A stretch of 64,000 nucleotides of DNA from assembly GCF_001685355.1 (NCBI RefSeq), contig NZ_CP016438.1:3968001-4032000 (forward strand), read 5' to 3'. Positions within the stretch are counted from its first letter, which is position 1, and every line of letters starts with the position of its first letter. Positions 1 through 8,846 of the stretch are shown here, in pieces. Made by a program: the position numbers and the translations under genes. Origin of the DNA: Streptomyces lincolnensis (GTDB taxonomy: Bacteria > Actinomycetota > Actinomycetes > Streptomycetales > Streptomycetaceae). The notes under the pieces are model-generated. The model did no database searches, was not told the origin of the DNA, and worked only from the letters and a program-made list of their open reading frames with translations.

Positions 1-2254
1 GCCCCGTGGCGGCGCGCACCGCGGAGGCGATGGCCGCCGGGGAGGTCACCACCGGTACCGCGCTGGCCGCCTTCGCTCCGAAGGGGGCGACCACGTCACG
101 CTCCTCGACCAGTTTCACGATCCGGATGTCCGGGGTGTCGAGGGCCGTGGGCAACGCGTACCCGGTGAGGTCGGGATGGCGGATCACCCCGCGCGCGCTG
201 CGCAGGTTCTCGGTGAGCGCGATCCCCACGCCCTGGGTGACGCCCGCCTCGATCCGGGCCGTCAGCTGGGCCGGGTTGAGCACCCGGCCGACGTCCTGGG
301 CGAGCGCGAGCTCGACCACCCGGACGGAGCCCAGTTCGATGTCGACGTCGACGACCGCGCGGATCGCGCAGAACGCCATGCCCACGAAGGCGTCGCCCTG
401 GCCGGCCTCGTCGAGGGGCTCGGTCGGGTGGGGGCGGCACTGGGCGGTCGCCCACAGTTCCTTGCCGTCCATGGCCTCGGTGACGGTGGTCGACAGGACT
501 CCGTCGTACGAGGTGATCTTGCCGTCGGTGATCTGGAGCAGCTCGGTGGACATGCCGAACTTGTGCGCCAGGGGCTGGAGGAGCTGCGTACGGACCATCT
601 TGGCCGCGCGTTCGACCGCGCCGCCGGACACCCAGGTGTGGCGGCCGTGGCAGCTCGCGCCGGCCGGCGGCTGGTCGGTGTCGACGGGGGCCACGTGGAC
701 CTCGTCGATGCCGAGTGTCTCCTGGACGATCTGCCGGGCCAGTGTGGTGAAGCCCTGGCCGGTCTCGACGGCCGCGCACAGCACCGTCGCCACGCCGTCC
801 TGGACCCGGACGGTCGCCGTGGAGACCTCGTCGGCGCCCTCGGCGCCCAGCATGTGCACCATGCCGAGGCCGTAGCCGACGCCCCGGCGGATGGCGCCCG
901 GTTCGCCCGCGCCTTCGAGGCCGCCGGGCAGCAGCCACTCCTCCTCGGGGGTGTCCTTCGGCAGCGGCGGCAGCGGGAAGTCCCGGACGGCCTGCAACAA
1001 CTCCGCCACCGGCGCGGGGCAGGTCACCGTCTGGCCGGTCGGCAGGACGTCGCCGGTCGCCATGACGTTGCGCAGGCGCAGTTCCGCGGGGTCCAGGCCC
1101 AGCTTCTTGGCGAGCTTGTCCATCTGCGCCTCGTAGGCGGCGCACACCTGCATGGCGCCCTCGCCGCGCACATGGCCCGAGGGCGGGTTGTTGGTGCGTA
1201 CGGCCCAGCCCTCGATGAAGGCGTTCGGGACGACGTAGGGACCGCAGGCGAAGGAGACGGCGGCGGCCAGCGACTCCGAGGAGGCGTCGCCGTAGGCGCC
1301 CGCGTCGAGCAGGATCTGCGCCTCCACCTTCACCAGCCGGCCCTCGGAGTCGGCGTGGTGGCGGTACCGGAGCAGGGTCGGGTGTCTGTGCGCGTGGCCG
1401 AGGAAGGACTCCTCGCGCGTAGCCGTGAGTTTGACCGGGCGTCCGGTCTTCAACGCCAGCAGGCCGAGCGGGAGCTGGAAGCCCTGGTCCTCGCGGTCGG
1501 CGGTGGCGCCGGGGACGCCGGTGACGACCACCTTCACGCGCTCCGGTTCCAGGCCGTAGCAGGAGGCGGCCGCGTCGCGGTCGCTGTGCGGGTCGGTGGA
1601 GGCGACGTACAGCTCGACCCCGCCGTCGGGGCGTGGCACGGCGAGGCCGGCCTCCGCGCCGATGGGGGCGGGGTCCTGGCGGCCGATGCGGTACAGGCCC
1701 TCGACGACGATGTCGCCGGCCGCCTCCGGGTCGCCGTGGTGCAGCGGGATGTGCCGGATCAGGTTGCCGTCGGGGTGCAGGGGCTCGGCCTCGAAGGCCT
1801 GCTCGGGGTCGGTCACCGGGTCGAGCACCTCGTACTCGACGATGACGGCGGCGGCGGCCATGCGGGCGGTGTCGGGGTGGTCGGCTGCGACGGCCGCGAG
1901 GGGCTCGCCGTGGTGGCGCACGACCTCGGAGGCGAAGACCGGACGGTCGGATCTGCCGCGGCCGCGCACCGGGTCGCCGGGCACGTCCTCGTGGGTGACG
2001 ACGGCTCGTACGCCGGGCATCTCGCGCGCGTGGGAGGTGTCGATGGACACGACGCGCGCGTGCGGGTGCGGTGAGCGCAGGACGGCCGCCCACAGCAGGC
2101 CCTCGGCCCACAGGTCGGCCGCGTACGGGAAGGTGCCCTCGGTCTTGGCGCGGGCGTCGGCGGCCGGCAGGGACGCGCCGAGGCCGTGCGGGATCGGCTC
2201 GGGGGCGGGGGCTGCCTCCGCGGCGGTGGTCGCGGTGGCGGCTTCGTTGCTCAC
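1..2254 (-). CDS. Xanthine dehydrogenase-type hydroxylase, molybdenum-binding subunit (3' end off window)
   Basis: Large catalytic subunit of a molybdopterin-cytosine-dinucleotide hydroxylase of the xanthine dehydrogenase family, which hydroxylates purines or other N-heterocycles and passes electrons to the 2Fe-2S and FAD partners. About 751 residues are visible. The GTG start at 2254 overlaps the upstream stop by 4 bases, indicating coupled translation. Recognisable stretches are an N-terminal domain with EGTFPYAADL, a Mo-cofactor region with ETGQGFTTLARQ, a GASCHGRHTW segment, and a C-terminal stretch PVVTSPAAIASAVRAATG. The frame is open to base 2, so only a short C terminus is missing. 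The usual GAKGxGE motif reads GAKAASA, so the active-site Glu is replaced by Ala near base 60. The family is certain; the substrate is unknown. Confidence 0.9.
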   Translation of the reverse strand, partial: MSNEAATATTAAEAAPAPEPIPHGLGASLPAADARAKTEGTFPYAADLWAEGLLWAAVLRSPHPHARVVSIDTSHAREMPGVRAVVTHEDVPGDPVRGRGRSDRPVFASEVVRHHGEPLAAVAADHPDTARMAAAAVIVEYEVLDPVTDPEQAFEAEPLHPDGNLIRHIPLHHGDPEAAGDIVVEGLYRIGRQDPAPIGAEAGLAVPRPDGGVELYVASTDPHSDRDAAASCYGLEPERVKVVVTGVPGATADREDQGFQLPLGLLALKTGRPVKLTATREESFLGHAHRHPTLLRYRHHADSEGRLVKVEAQILLDAGAYGDASSESLAAAVSFACGPYVVPNAFIEGWAVRTNNPPSGHVRGEGAMQVCAAYEAQMDKLAKKLGLDPAELRLRNVMATGDVLPTGQTVTCPAPVAELLQAVRDFPLPPLPKDTPEEEWLLPGGLEGAGEPGAIRRGVGYGLGMVHMLGAEGADEVSTATVRVQDGVATVLCAAVETGQGFTTLARQIVQETLGIDEVHVAPVDTDQPPAGASCHGRHTWVSGGAVERAAKMVRTQLLQPLAHKFGMSTELLQITDGKITSYDGVLSTTVTEAMDGKELWATAQCRPHPTEPLDEAGQGDAFVGMAFCAIRAVVDVDIELGSVRVVELALAQDVGRVLNPAQLTARIEAGVTQGVGIALTENLRSARGVIRHPDLTGYALPTALDTPDIRIVKLVEERDVVAPFGAKAASAVPVVTSPAAIASAVRAATG

Positions 2255-4257
2255 GCCTGGCCTCCGTCCTGTCCGGGTCCGTTGCCGGACCCGTTCCCGT
2301 ACGCCTGGTCATGCGGTCGGGCCGGTTCGAACGCGGACGGGTTGACGCCACCCGCACCAGGACCCGCCTGATGCGGAATACGTGCCGCGTCCCCGTCCGT
2401 CTCACTCTCCGCCGCGGAGTGCGCCTCGCGTTCGGCGACGACCTCCTGGACGGCGTCCACGACTCCGCGGTAGCCGGAGCAGCGGCACAGGTTGCCGCAC
2501 AGCGCCTGGCGGGTCTCCCGCTCGGTCGGCGCCGGGTTGCCCTCCAGCAGGTCGTGCACGGTCATCGCCATGCCGGGCACGCAGAAGCCGCACTGCACGG
2601 CCCCGCACCGGGCGAGCGCCCGCTGCACGTCCGAGGGCTGTCCGTCGACGGCCAGACCCTCGACGGTACGGACCTCGCTGCCGGCCGCGGTCACGGCCGG
2701 TACCAGGCAGGACGCCACGAGCCGGCCGTCGACCTGGACGTTGCAGGCCCCGCACTCGCCCTGCGAGCAGCCGTCCTTGGCGCCCGCGAGGCCGAGCCGC
2801 TCGCGCAGCACGTAGAGCAGCGACTCGCCGATCCACGCGTCGGTGACGGGCCGGTCGACGCCGTTGACCCGCAGGACGTAGGAGGCCAGGGGGTGTTCCT
2901 CGCCCGGCATCGAGGGCGCGGCGGCGTCCGCGGACTCCGCGCCGTCGGCCTCCGGCTCCGCCTGCTCGGCCTCCGCGCCGGCCTCACCGGCTCCCTCGGC
3001 GGCCGCTACGACGGTCTCCTCGCCCTCCGCGGCGGCCTCGGGGTGCTCGGCGGCCTCCATGGCCTCACCGGCCTCGTGAGCGGCCTGCGAGGCCTCTACG
3101 ACGGCTGCGGCGGACGCTTCGGCACGGGCCTCGGCGGGTGGCTGCTCGGGTGGGAGCGGCTGAGGGTGCTCGGGCGCGTGTGCCTGGGGCCGCTCGGGAG
3201 CGTGCGGGCCGGGCTGCTCGCGCTCGGTGCCGACGGGGCCGGGCTCCACGGGCGCGTGGGCGTCGGGCGCGGGCTGCTCCCGGTGGTAGCTCTCCGGCCC
3301 GGGGGCCTGTGGCGCGTGGCGGTCCGGCGCGTGCAGGTCCGCGGCGGGCAGGTCCGGGGAATGGCGCTCGTCCGGGTGCCGCTCCGCCGGGGGCGCGACG
3401 GGCGGCATGACACCGAAGACCGAAGCCTCCTGGCCGGACGCGCCGCCGAAAGCCGCAGCCTCCTGGCCGGGCACACCGTCGAATTCCGCCGACCGCTCGG
3501 GCCCGGGCCCGCCGTCCGCGGGCCGTCCGTGCGCGAACTCGGAGCCGCCGGGCCGGTCGTGGCCCGGACCGACCGGCTGCCCGTAGCCGTGCCCGTTGCC
3601 GGTGGGTTCACCGGTGCCGTGGCCCGCCGCGGGGTCTGCTCCCGGGGCCTGGTCCGCCGTGCCGGGCGGCTGCCCCCACGGCTGGCCCGTCGGCTCGGTC
3701 GCCCAGGGGGCGGACGCGCCGCCGGGGAGCGTGGCCGGCGGGGTGCCGCCCCACTGCTCGACCAGGGACGACGTGGTGAACTCGCCCGATTCGTCCGGGA
3801 GATCGCCTCCGGCGACGGGGATGGACCACTGTCCGGTCACGTCGTGGCCGGGGGCCGGAGCGGCCTGGGCGGAGTCCGCCGCGGTCGTCTCCTCGAAGTT
3901 CCAGTGGCCGGTGGCGGCCGGGTCGTACGTGAACCGGTCGTCCCCGGGGCCCTGGGGCACCGCGTTCGGGTCGGGCCACTGGGTGCTCCCGGCCGGGGGC
4001 GCGGCGGGCATCGCCCAGGAGCCCGTGCCCGCCGGGTCGGTGCCCGCGGAGCCGGCCTGGTTCGACGCTATCTGCGGTGGCACGTACCCGTGACCGGGCG
4101 CGGCCAGCGGGGTGTCGGCGCTGGCCAGGAGGGCGTCGACGCCCCCTTCGGGAAGTTTCACGAAGGCGGTGGCGCCGTCGTCGTAGTCGCCCTGGGGCAG
4201 CGGGTCCCAGCGGCCCGGGCTGCGGGGCGTGCCCTCCTGGTGCTGGTCGTCGGTCAC
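2251..4257 (-). CDS. 2Fe-2S subunit of xanthine dehydrogenase family with long disordered N-terminal extension
   Basis: Electron-transfer subunit of the three-part Mo hydroxylase. The 668-residue product begins at GTG 4257, overlapping the FAD-subunit stop (GTGA), and its own stop overlaps the Mo-subunit start. Only about residues 455-610 match the usual 160-residue subunit. The plant-type cluster ligands are Cys 497, 502, 505 and 517; the second cluster ligands are Cys 556, 559, 591 and 593 (CGFC and CRC). The first 450 residues are low complexity: Pro/Gly/Ala-rich, then Ala/Glu-rich just before the domain, with a short ordered-looking start containing WDPLP. The tail of about 55 residues is Gly/Asn/Gln-rich. 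The function of the extension is unknown. Codon bias through it matches coding sequence, so it is not a misplaced start. Confidence 0.88.
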   Translation of the reverse strand: MTDDQHQEGTPRSPGRWDPLPQGDYDDGATAFVKLPEGGVDALLASADTPLAAPGHGYVPPQIASNQAGSAGTDPAGTGSWAMPAAPPAGSTQWPDPNAVPQGPGDDRFTYDPAATGHWNFEETTAADSAQAAPAPGHDVTGQWSIPVAGGDLPDESGEFTTSSLVEQWGGTPPATLPGGASAPWATEPTGQPWGQPPGTADQAPGADPAAGHGTGEPTGNGHGYGQPVGPGHDRPGGSEFAHGRPADGGPGPERSAEFDGVPGQEAAAFGGASGQEASVFGVMPPVAPPAERHPDERHSPDLPAADLHAPDRHAPQAPGPESYHREQPAPDAHAPVEPGPVGTEREQPGPHAPERPQAHAPEHPQPLPPEQPPAEARAEASAAAVVEASQAAHEAGEAMEAAEHPEAAAEGEETVVAAAEGAGEAGAEAEQAEPEADGAESADAAAPSMPGEEHPLASYVLRVNGVDRPVTDAWIGESLLYVLRERLGLAGAKDGCSQGECGACNVQVDGRLVASCLVPAVTAAGSEVRTVEGLAVDGQPSDVQRALARCGAVQCGFCVPGMAMTVHDLLEGNPAPTERETRQALCGNLCRCSGYRGVVDAVQEVVAEREAHSAAESETDGDAARIPHQAGPGAGGVNPSAFEPARPHDQAYGNGSGNGPGQDGGQA

Positions 4258-5147
4258 GACAGCGCCCTCCCCAGTGCTCGTCGGGCCAGTGCGGCGACGG
4301 TGCGCCGCAGGTGCAGTACGGCGGGCGGATGCTGCGATACGGAGCCGTCCTCGGCCGGCGCCATGTCGGGGATGCAGGCGGCGGAGACGTACTCGCCGAA
4401 GGCGTTCAGCGCCTCCGGGACGATCGCGCGGCCGTTGTCCCAGTCGATCAGCCGGGCGACCCACTGCTCGGCCTCCAGGGGCCTGAGCGGCATCGGCGCT
4501 ATGGCGCCGACGGCGCACCTGACTCCGCGCCGGGCGGGGTCGAGGACCAGGGCGACCGAGGCCATGGCCCGGCCGGGGCCGGTACGGCCGGTGGCCTTGA
4601 GGAAGACCTGCGGGGCGTGCAGCAGCGGCACGCGCACGTAGCCGATGAGTTCGCCGGCGCGCAGCATCTCCATGCCCGCCAGCAGGTGCGAGACGGGCAT
4701 CTCGCGGCGGGCTCCGCCCGGGCCCGCGATGATCAGGGTCGCCTCCAGGGCGGCCAGCACGGGAAGCGCGTCCCCGGTGGGGGCCGCGGAGGCGATGTTG
4801 CCGCCGAGGGTGCCCGCGTTGCGGATCTGCGGCGGGCCCGCGGCACGCGCGGCGGCGGCGAGCGCCGGGATCAGGGCCGCGAAGTCGGGGCGGCCCATCC
4901 GCGCGTGGGTGAGACCGGCGCCGAGCAGGGCGTGGCCGTCCTGGTACTGCCAGCCGCGGATCTCGCTGATCTTGCCGAGGCCCACCAGGGCGGCGGGCCT
5001 GAGCTGTCCGGAGTTGACGGCGGCCATCAGGTCGGTGCCACCCGCCACGGGGACCGCGGCGGGCATGGCGATGAGGGCCGCCACCGCCTCGTCCAGCGTC
5101 GTGGGCAGGGTGACGGCCTGCGCCGCCTGCGGTGCGTGCGTGGTCAA
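4254..5147 (-). CDS. FAD-binding subunit of xanthine dehydrogenase family
   Basis: Middle electron carrier of the hydroxylase, which takes electrons from the 2Fe-2S clusters and passes them to NAD or another acceptor. It is about 297 residues with the two FAD-contact motifs of the family: VPVAGGTDLMAAVNSG near residue 30 and TLGGNIASAAPTGDALP near residue 115. I chose the TTG at 5147 because AAGGGG lies about 8 bases upstream and the FAD fold begins a few residues later; the frame is open further upstream to 5288, but that part lacks family similarity. It is first of three genes (FAD, Fe-S, Mo) joined by 4-base overlaps, so one transcript is expected, starting in 5148-5419. Confidence 0.88.
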   Translation of the reverse strand: MTTHAPQAAQAVTLPTTLDEAVAALIAMPAAVPVAGGTDLMAAVNSGQLRPAALVGLGKISEIRGWQYQDGHALLGAGLTHARMGRPDFAALIPALAAAARAAGPPQIRNAGTLGGNIASAAPTGDALPVLAALEATLIIAGPGGARREMPVSHLLAGMEMLRAGELIGYVRVPLLHAPQVFLKATGRTGPGRAMASVALVLDPARRGVRCAVGAIAPMPLRPLEAEQWVARLIDWDNGRAIVPEALNAFGEYVSAACIPDMAPAEDGSVSQHPPAVLHLRRTVAALARRALGRALS

Positions 5148-5419
5148 ACCGGCTGCCCCTTCCCGCTGCCCCACCTGGTCCCAGCTGGTCCCGCCTGTTG
5201 CTGCCGTACGGTACGTGCTGACAGGGCGGACGTGGCAACTCTGGCACATCTTCGCAGGACCCGAAGAACGGGGTCCGCTAGGAGGCATTCGCCCACCTCA
5301 CCAGCGAGTGGTCCGTTTTCTCACGAGATCATCGGTGCGCGCGAATTGCCACTCTTCGGTGATGCTTGCGACGGTTTTCCCCTACCTGTTCGGGGAGCGG
5401 GCCGCCTGTTCGGTGAGGG

Positions 5420-7045
5420 CTACCTTTCCGGGGGCGCCCCCTCGATCGGGCGGCCGAGCACACCGGGCCGCCGCTGCCACGGCAACGGTCCCGCCGGTGG
5501 CCGGTAGCCGACCCCCAGGGCGTCAAGTCGCCCGTAGTGCGCGGCCATCCGCCGCTCGAAGCCGGCGAAGTCCCGCTCCGCCGGGGCGGGCAGGCCGCTC
5601 CAGGCCACCTCGGCGAAGGCCGCGAGCCGGGGGAAGGTCTGGTAGTCCACGCGCCCCTGGTCCTCCATCGCCTCGGTCCACACGTTGGCCTGCGCGCCGA
5701 GGACGTGCCGGGCCTCCTCGGGCGTCAACTCCGGTGGAACGGGCTCGAACCGATAGACGTCCTCCAGGGTGCGGACGTAGCCGATGGGAACCGGCTCGTC
5801 CGGGCCCGCGTGCTGCCGGTGGTCCAAGTAGACCTGCTGCTCGGGGCACATGACCACGTCGTGGCCGGCCCGCGCGGCGACGATCCCGCCCTGGTATCCG
5901 CGCCACGAGGAGACGGCCGCCCCCTCGGCGAGCCCGCCCTCCAGGATCTCGTCCCAGCCGATGAGCCTGCGCCCGCGCGCGGAGAGCCACTTGTCGAAGT
6001 GACCGATGAACCACGACTGCAGGGCGTCCTCGTCGGCGAGGCCGAGTTCCTGGATGCGGGCCTGCACGGTGGGCGACTCCCGCCACTGCTCCTTGGCGCA
6101 TTCGTCGCCGCCGATGTGAATGAACTCGGAGGGGAACAGCTCCAGCAGTTCCTCGAACACCCCCTCGTAGAAGCGCAGGGTGTTGTCAGTGGGGGCGAGT
6201 ACGTTCAGAGAGACGCCCCAGTTGTCCCAGACCGAGAGGGAGGCCGTGTCGATGACATCGGTGTTGCCGAGTTCCGGGTACGCGGCGATGGCGGCCTGCG
6301 AGTGGCCGGGTACGTCGATTTCGGGGACGACGGTGATATGCCGCTCGGCGGCGTAGGCGACGATCTCCCGGATGTCGTCCTGGGTGTAGAAGCCACCGTG
6401 CGGCTTCTCCTCCCACAGCGGTGAGGCCCGGTGGCCGAATTTCGTGCGCGCCCGCCAGGAGCCCACCTCGGTGAGCCGGGGGTACCTCTTGATCTCGATC
6501 CGCCAGCCCTGGTCGTCCGTCAAGTGGAAGTGGAAGACGTTGAGTTTGTGGGCCGCCATCAGATCCAGGTAGCGCAGGACGCCGTCCTTGGACATGAAGT
6601 GGCGTGAGACGTCGAGCATCAGGCCGCGCCAGCGGAATCGGGGGCCGTCCTCGACGGTGACGTGCGGCACGGCCCAGGTGCGGTCGCGGTCGACCGGGGC
6701 CCTGCGGTAGGCGTCGGGGCCGAGGAGCTGCCGCAGTGTCTGGGCACCCCAGAACACGCCGGCCGCGCTGCCGCCCTCGATGAGGACGCCGTCGCCGCCA
6801 CTGACGAGGCGGTACTCCTCGGGGCCGAGTCCGGGGTCGAGCCGGAGCCCGATGCCGTCGCCCTCGGCCTCGGCGAGCTCTCGCGCCTCGTGCAGGGGCA
6901 GGCCGGTGGACTGCCGGAGGGCGGTGCGCAGCCAGTGGCCGACGCCCTCCGTCCCGGTACCGGCGTGGAGCCGGGAGTGGGCGGTCAGCCGCACCTCGCC
7001 GGAACCGGCGAGGACGCCACGGGGCAGCGGGATCAGTTCGGTCAT
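5420..7045 (-). CDS. Beta-N-acetylhexosaminidase, GH20
   Basis: A 541-residue glycoside hydrolase family 20 enzyme that removes terminal GlcNAc or GalNAc from chitobiose-like or wall-derived oligosaccharides. A GH20 N-terminal domain (about 1-140) precedes the TIM barrel. Visible markers are FHFHLTDDQGWRIEIKRYP, EIDVPGHSQAAIAAYPELG and the catalytic pair in FIHIGGDECAKEQW (Asp-Glu), where substrate-assisted catalysis occurs. No signal peptide is visible, so it probably acts in the cytoplasm on imported sugar. The ATG lies one base after the stop of the upstream permease gene, making it the last gene of the importer operon. This suggests the importer carries N-acetylhexosamine oligosaccharides. 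Confidence 0.93.
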   Translation of the reverse strand: MTELIPLPRGVLAGSGEVRLTAHSRLHAGTGTEGVGHWLRTALRQSTGLPLHEARELAEAEGDGIGLRLDPGLGPEEYRLVSGGDGVLIEGGSAAGVFWGAQTLRQLLGPDAYRRAPVDRDRTWAVPHVTVEDGPRFRWRGLMLDVSRHFMSKDGVLRYLDLMAAHKLNVFHFHLTDDQGWRIEIKRYPRLTEVGSWRARTKFGHRASPLWEEKPHGGFYTQDDIREIVAYAAERHITVVPEIDVPGHSQAAIAAYPELGNTDVIDTASLSVWDNWGVSLNVLAPTDNTLRFYEGVFEELLELFPSEFIHIGGDECAKEQWRESPTVQARIQELGLADEDALQSWFIGHFDKWLSARGRRLIGWDEILEGGLAEGAAVSSWRGYQGGIVAARAGHDVVMCPEQQVYLDHRQHAGPDEPVPIGYVRTLEDVYRFEPVPPELTPEEARHVLGAQANVWTEAMEDQGRVDYQTFPRLAAFAEVAWSGLPAPAERDFAGFERRMAAHYGRLDALGVGYRPPAGPLPWQRRPGVLGRPIEGAPPER

Positions 7046-7046
7046 G

Positions 7047-7892
7047 TCAGTCCTTTACCGCTCCGCCCAGTCCCGAGACCAGTCGTCGCTGTACGAGTAC
7101 GAAGAAGATCAGCACCGGAATCGTCATCACCGTGGAGGCCGCCATCACACCGCCCCAGTCCGGCTCGTCCGGTTTGAAGAACACCAGCAGGGCCATGGGC
7201 AGGGTCGACTGCGAGGTGTCGCTGATGATGAACGACTTGGCGAACAGGAAGTCGTTCCAGGCGGAGATGAAGGAAAACACGCTGGTGGCCACCAACCCGG
7301 GGAAGACCAGCGGGAAAAGGATCTGCCACAGGAATCGCGCCCGGCTCGCCCCGTCGATGTACGCGGCCTCCTCCAGCGCCTCCGGGACGGCTTTCACGAA
7401 ACCCCGCAGCATCCAGATCGCGAAGGGCAGCGAGAAGGCGATGTGGGGCAGGATCAGGGAGCCCAGCGTGTTCAGCTGTCCGGCGTCCCGCATGAGGAAG
7501 AACAAGGGGATCGTCAGGGCCTCCACGGGCACCATCTGGGCCACCAGAAACATGATCAGCAAGGTGGTCCGGAAGCGGAACCGGAATCGCGTCACGGCGG
7601 TCGCCGCGAGAAACGCGATCAACGCCGAGACGATCACGACAGTGACCGCCACGATCACACTGTTGAGGAAGTAACGGCCGAATTCCTGCTGCTCGAAGAC
7701 GCGTCGGAAGGAGTCCAGGGAGGGTGACAGAGTCCACGGCCGCGGCTCGGAGGACTCGATCTCCCCGGCCGGTTTGAAGGCGCCGAGCACCATCCAGTAG
7801 AGGGGGAAGGCGACGACGACCGCGATCAGCAGCGCCGAGGCCTCGGCGGCCAGCCGCCACGGGCGCCGCACCTGGGCACGGAGAAGATTCAC
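7047..7892 (-). CDS. Sugar ABC transporter permease, MalG type
   Basis: A 281-residue inner-membrane permease of a carbohydrate ABC importer (binding-protein-dependent transport, CUT1 type) with about six membrane segments. The cytoplasmic coupling-helix signature is EAAYIDGASRARFLWQILFP, matching the EAA motif that contacts the ATPase. The GTG start at 7892 overlaps the partner permease stop (GTGA). A gene start further upstream is possible in the open frame but would overlap the partner extensively. No ATPase gene is present in the operon, so a shared ATPase such as MsiK is expected elsewhere. Confidence 0.9.
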   Translation of the reverse strand: MNLLRAQVRRPWRLAAEASALLIAVVVAFPLYWMVLGAFKPAGEIESSEPRPWTLSPSLDSFRRVFEQQEFGRYFLNSVIVAVTVVIVSALIAFLAATAVTRFRFRFRTTLLIMFLVAQMVPVEALTIPLFFLMRDAGQLNTLGSLILPHIAFSLPFAIWMLRGFVKAVPEALEEAAYIDGASRARFLWQILFPLVFPGLVATSVFSFISAWNDFLFAKSFIISDTSQSTLPMALLVFFKPDEPDWGGVMAASTVMTIPVLIFFVLVQRRLVSGLGGAVKD

Positions 7893-8812
7893 AGTTCCTC
7901 CCCCTGGCGCCGCAGCAGCCGCAGGTACACCAGCGTGGCCGCGAGCAGGATCAGCAGCATCACCACGCCGATCGCCGAGCCGAGGCTGTACTGCGAGGAC
8001 GCGAAGGCCTGTTGGTAGGCGTAGACGTTCAGGACGAGGTTCTGCTGGGCGATGCCGCCGCCGTTGGTCATGACGTAGATCTGCGTGAAGATCTTGAAGT
8101 CCCAGATCACCGACTGGATCGTGACGACGGTCAGGATCGGCCGCAGCATCGGCGCGAGCACCGACCGCCAGATCCGCCACTGCGAGGCACCGTCCAGCGC
8201 GGCGGCCTCCAGCACCTCGCCCGGGACGGCGCGGATACCGGCGTACACCGTCACCATCACGAACGGGAAGGAGCACCACACCACTTCGAGCAGCACGAGG
8301 AAGAACGCGCTGAACCGCCCGTACGTCCACGAGTGGTCACCGAGGCCGAGGATCCTGTTCACCGGCCCGAAGTCCGGGTCGAACAGAAACAGCCACACCG
8401 TCGATCCGGTCACCGCCGGTGTCGCCCACGCCCCCAGCGCCGCCATCATCAACGCCAGCCGCGGTACCGCCCGCACCCGCGTCAGCAGCACGGCCGACGC
8501 ACACCCGACGGCGAGCGTCGACACCACACACGCCGCCGCGAACACCACGGTCGCCAGCAGCACCTGCCAGAACTGCGGATCCCCGAACAGCTCGGTGTAG
8601 TTGGCGAGCCCCCGAAAGGTGGTGGGTTCTCCGCCACTGACCTGGGCCTGCGTGTACTGGAAGAACGAGATCAACCCGAGCTGGTAGATGGGGTAGACGA
8701 GCAGCCCACCAAGGACGACAAGAGCAGGCGCGAGATAAATCCAAGGGGCACCACCCCCACCCCAGGGGCGCGGGGAACTGCGCGACCAGCCACGGCCGAC
8801 CGGCACCCGCAC
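7889..8812 (-). CDS. Sugar ABC transporter permease, MalF type
   Basis: About 307-residue partner permease with an EAAALDGASQWRIWRSVLAP coupling motif and six predicted membrane helices beginning at WIYLAPALVVLGGLL. The start is uncertain. GTG 8812 has a G-rich stretch just upstream and follows the binding-protein stop by 34 bases; GTG 8806 is an alternative, and the frame stays open to 8911. The first roughly 20 codons are made by a dispersed Streptomyces repeat (8762-8792), giving an Arg/Ser/Pro/Gly-rich leader that other MalF proteins would not share. The true protein may therefore have gained this N terminus from repeat insertion. Confidence 0.82.
   Translation of the reverse strand: MRVPVGRGWSRSSPRPWGGGGAPWIYLAPALVVLGGLLVYPIYQLGLISFFQYTQAQVSGGEPTTFRGLANYTELFGDPQFWQVLLATVVFAAACVVSTLAVGCASAVLLTRVRAVPRLALMMAALGAWATPAVTGSTVWLFLFDPDFGPVNRILGLGDHSWTYGRFSAFFLVLLEVVWCSFPFVMVTVYAGIRAVPGEVLEAAALDGASQWRIWRSVLAPMLRPILTVVTIQSVIWDFKIFTQIYVMTNGGGIAQQNLVLNVYAYQQAFASSQYSLGSAIGVVMLLILLAATLVYLRLLRRQGEEL
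8762..8792. repeat. Dispersed Streptomyces GC-rich repeat
   Basis: The string around GGGGCGCGGGGAACTGCGCG followed by ACCAGCC is, from memory, one of the most common short repeats in Streptomyces chromosomes, usually between genes. Here it sits at the 5' end of the MalF-type permease gene and is read through in frame. Confidence 0.6.
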
Positions 8813-8846
8813 ACGCCCCGACCCCCCACCCCCGTAGGCGCGCCGC

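Noticed and set aside
96..2405. A 769-codon open frame on the minus strand, Arg/Pro-rich
   Set aside because: It is a shifted frame of the Mo-hydroxylase genes; low-complexity Arg/Pro content is typical of the wrong frame in very GC-rich DNA.
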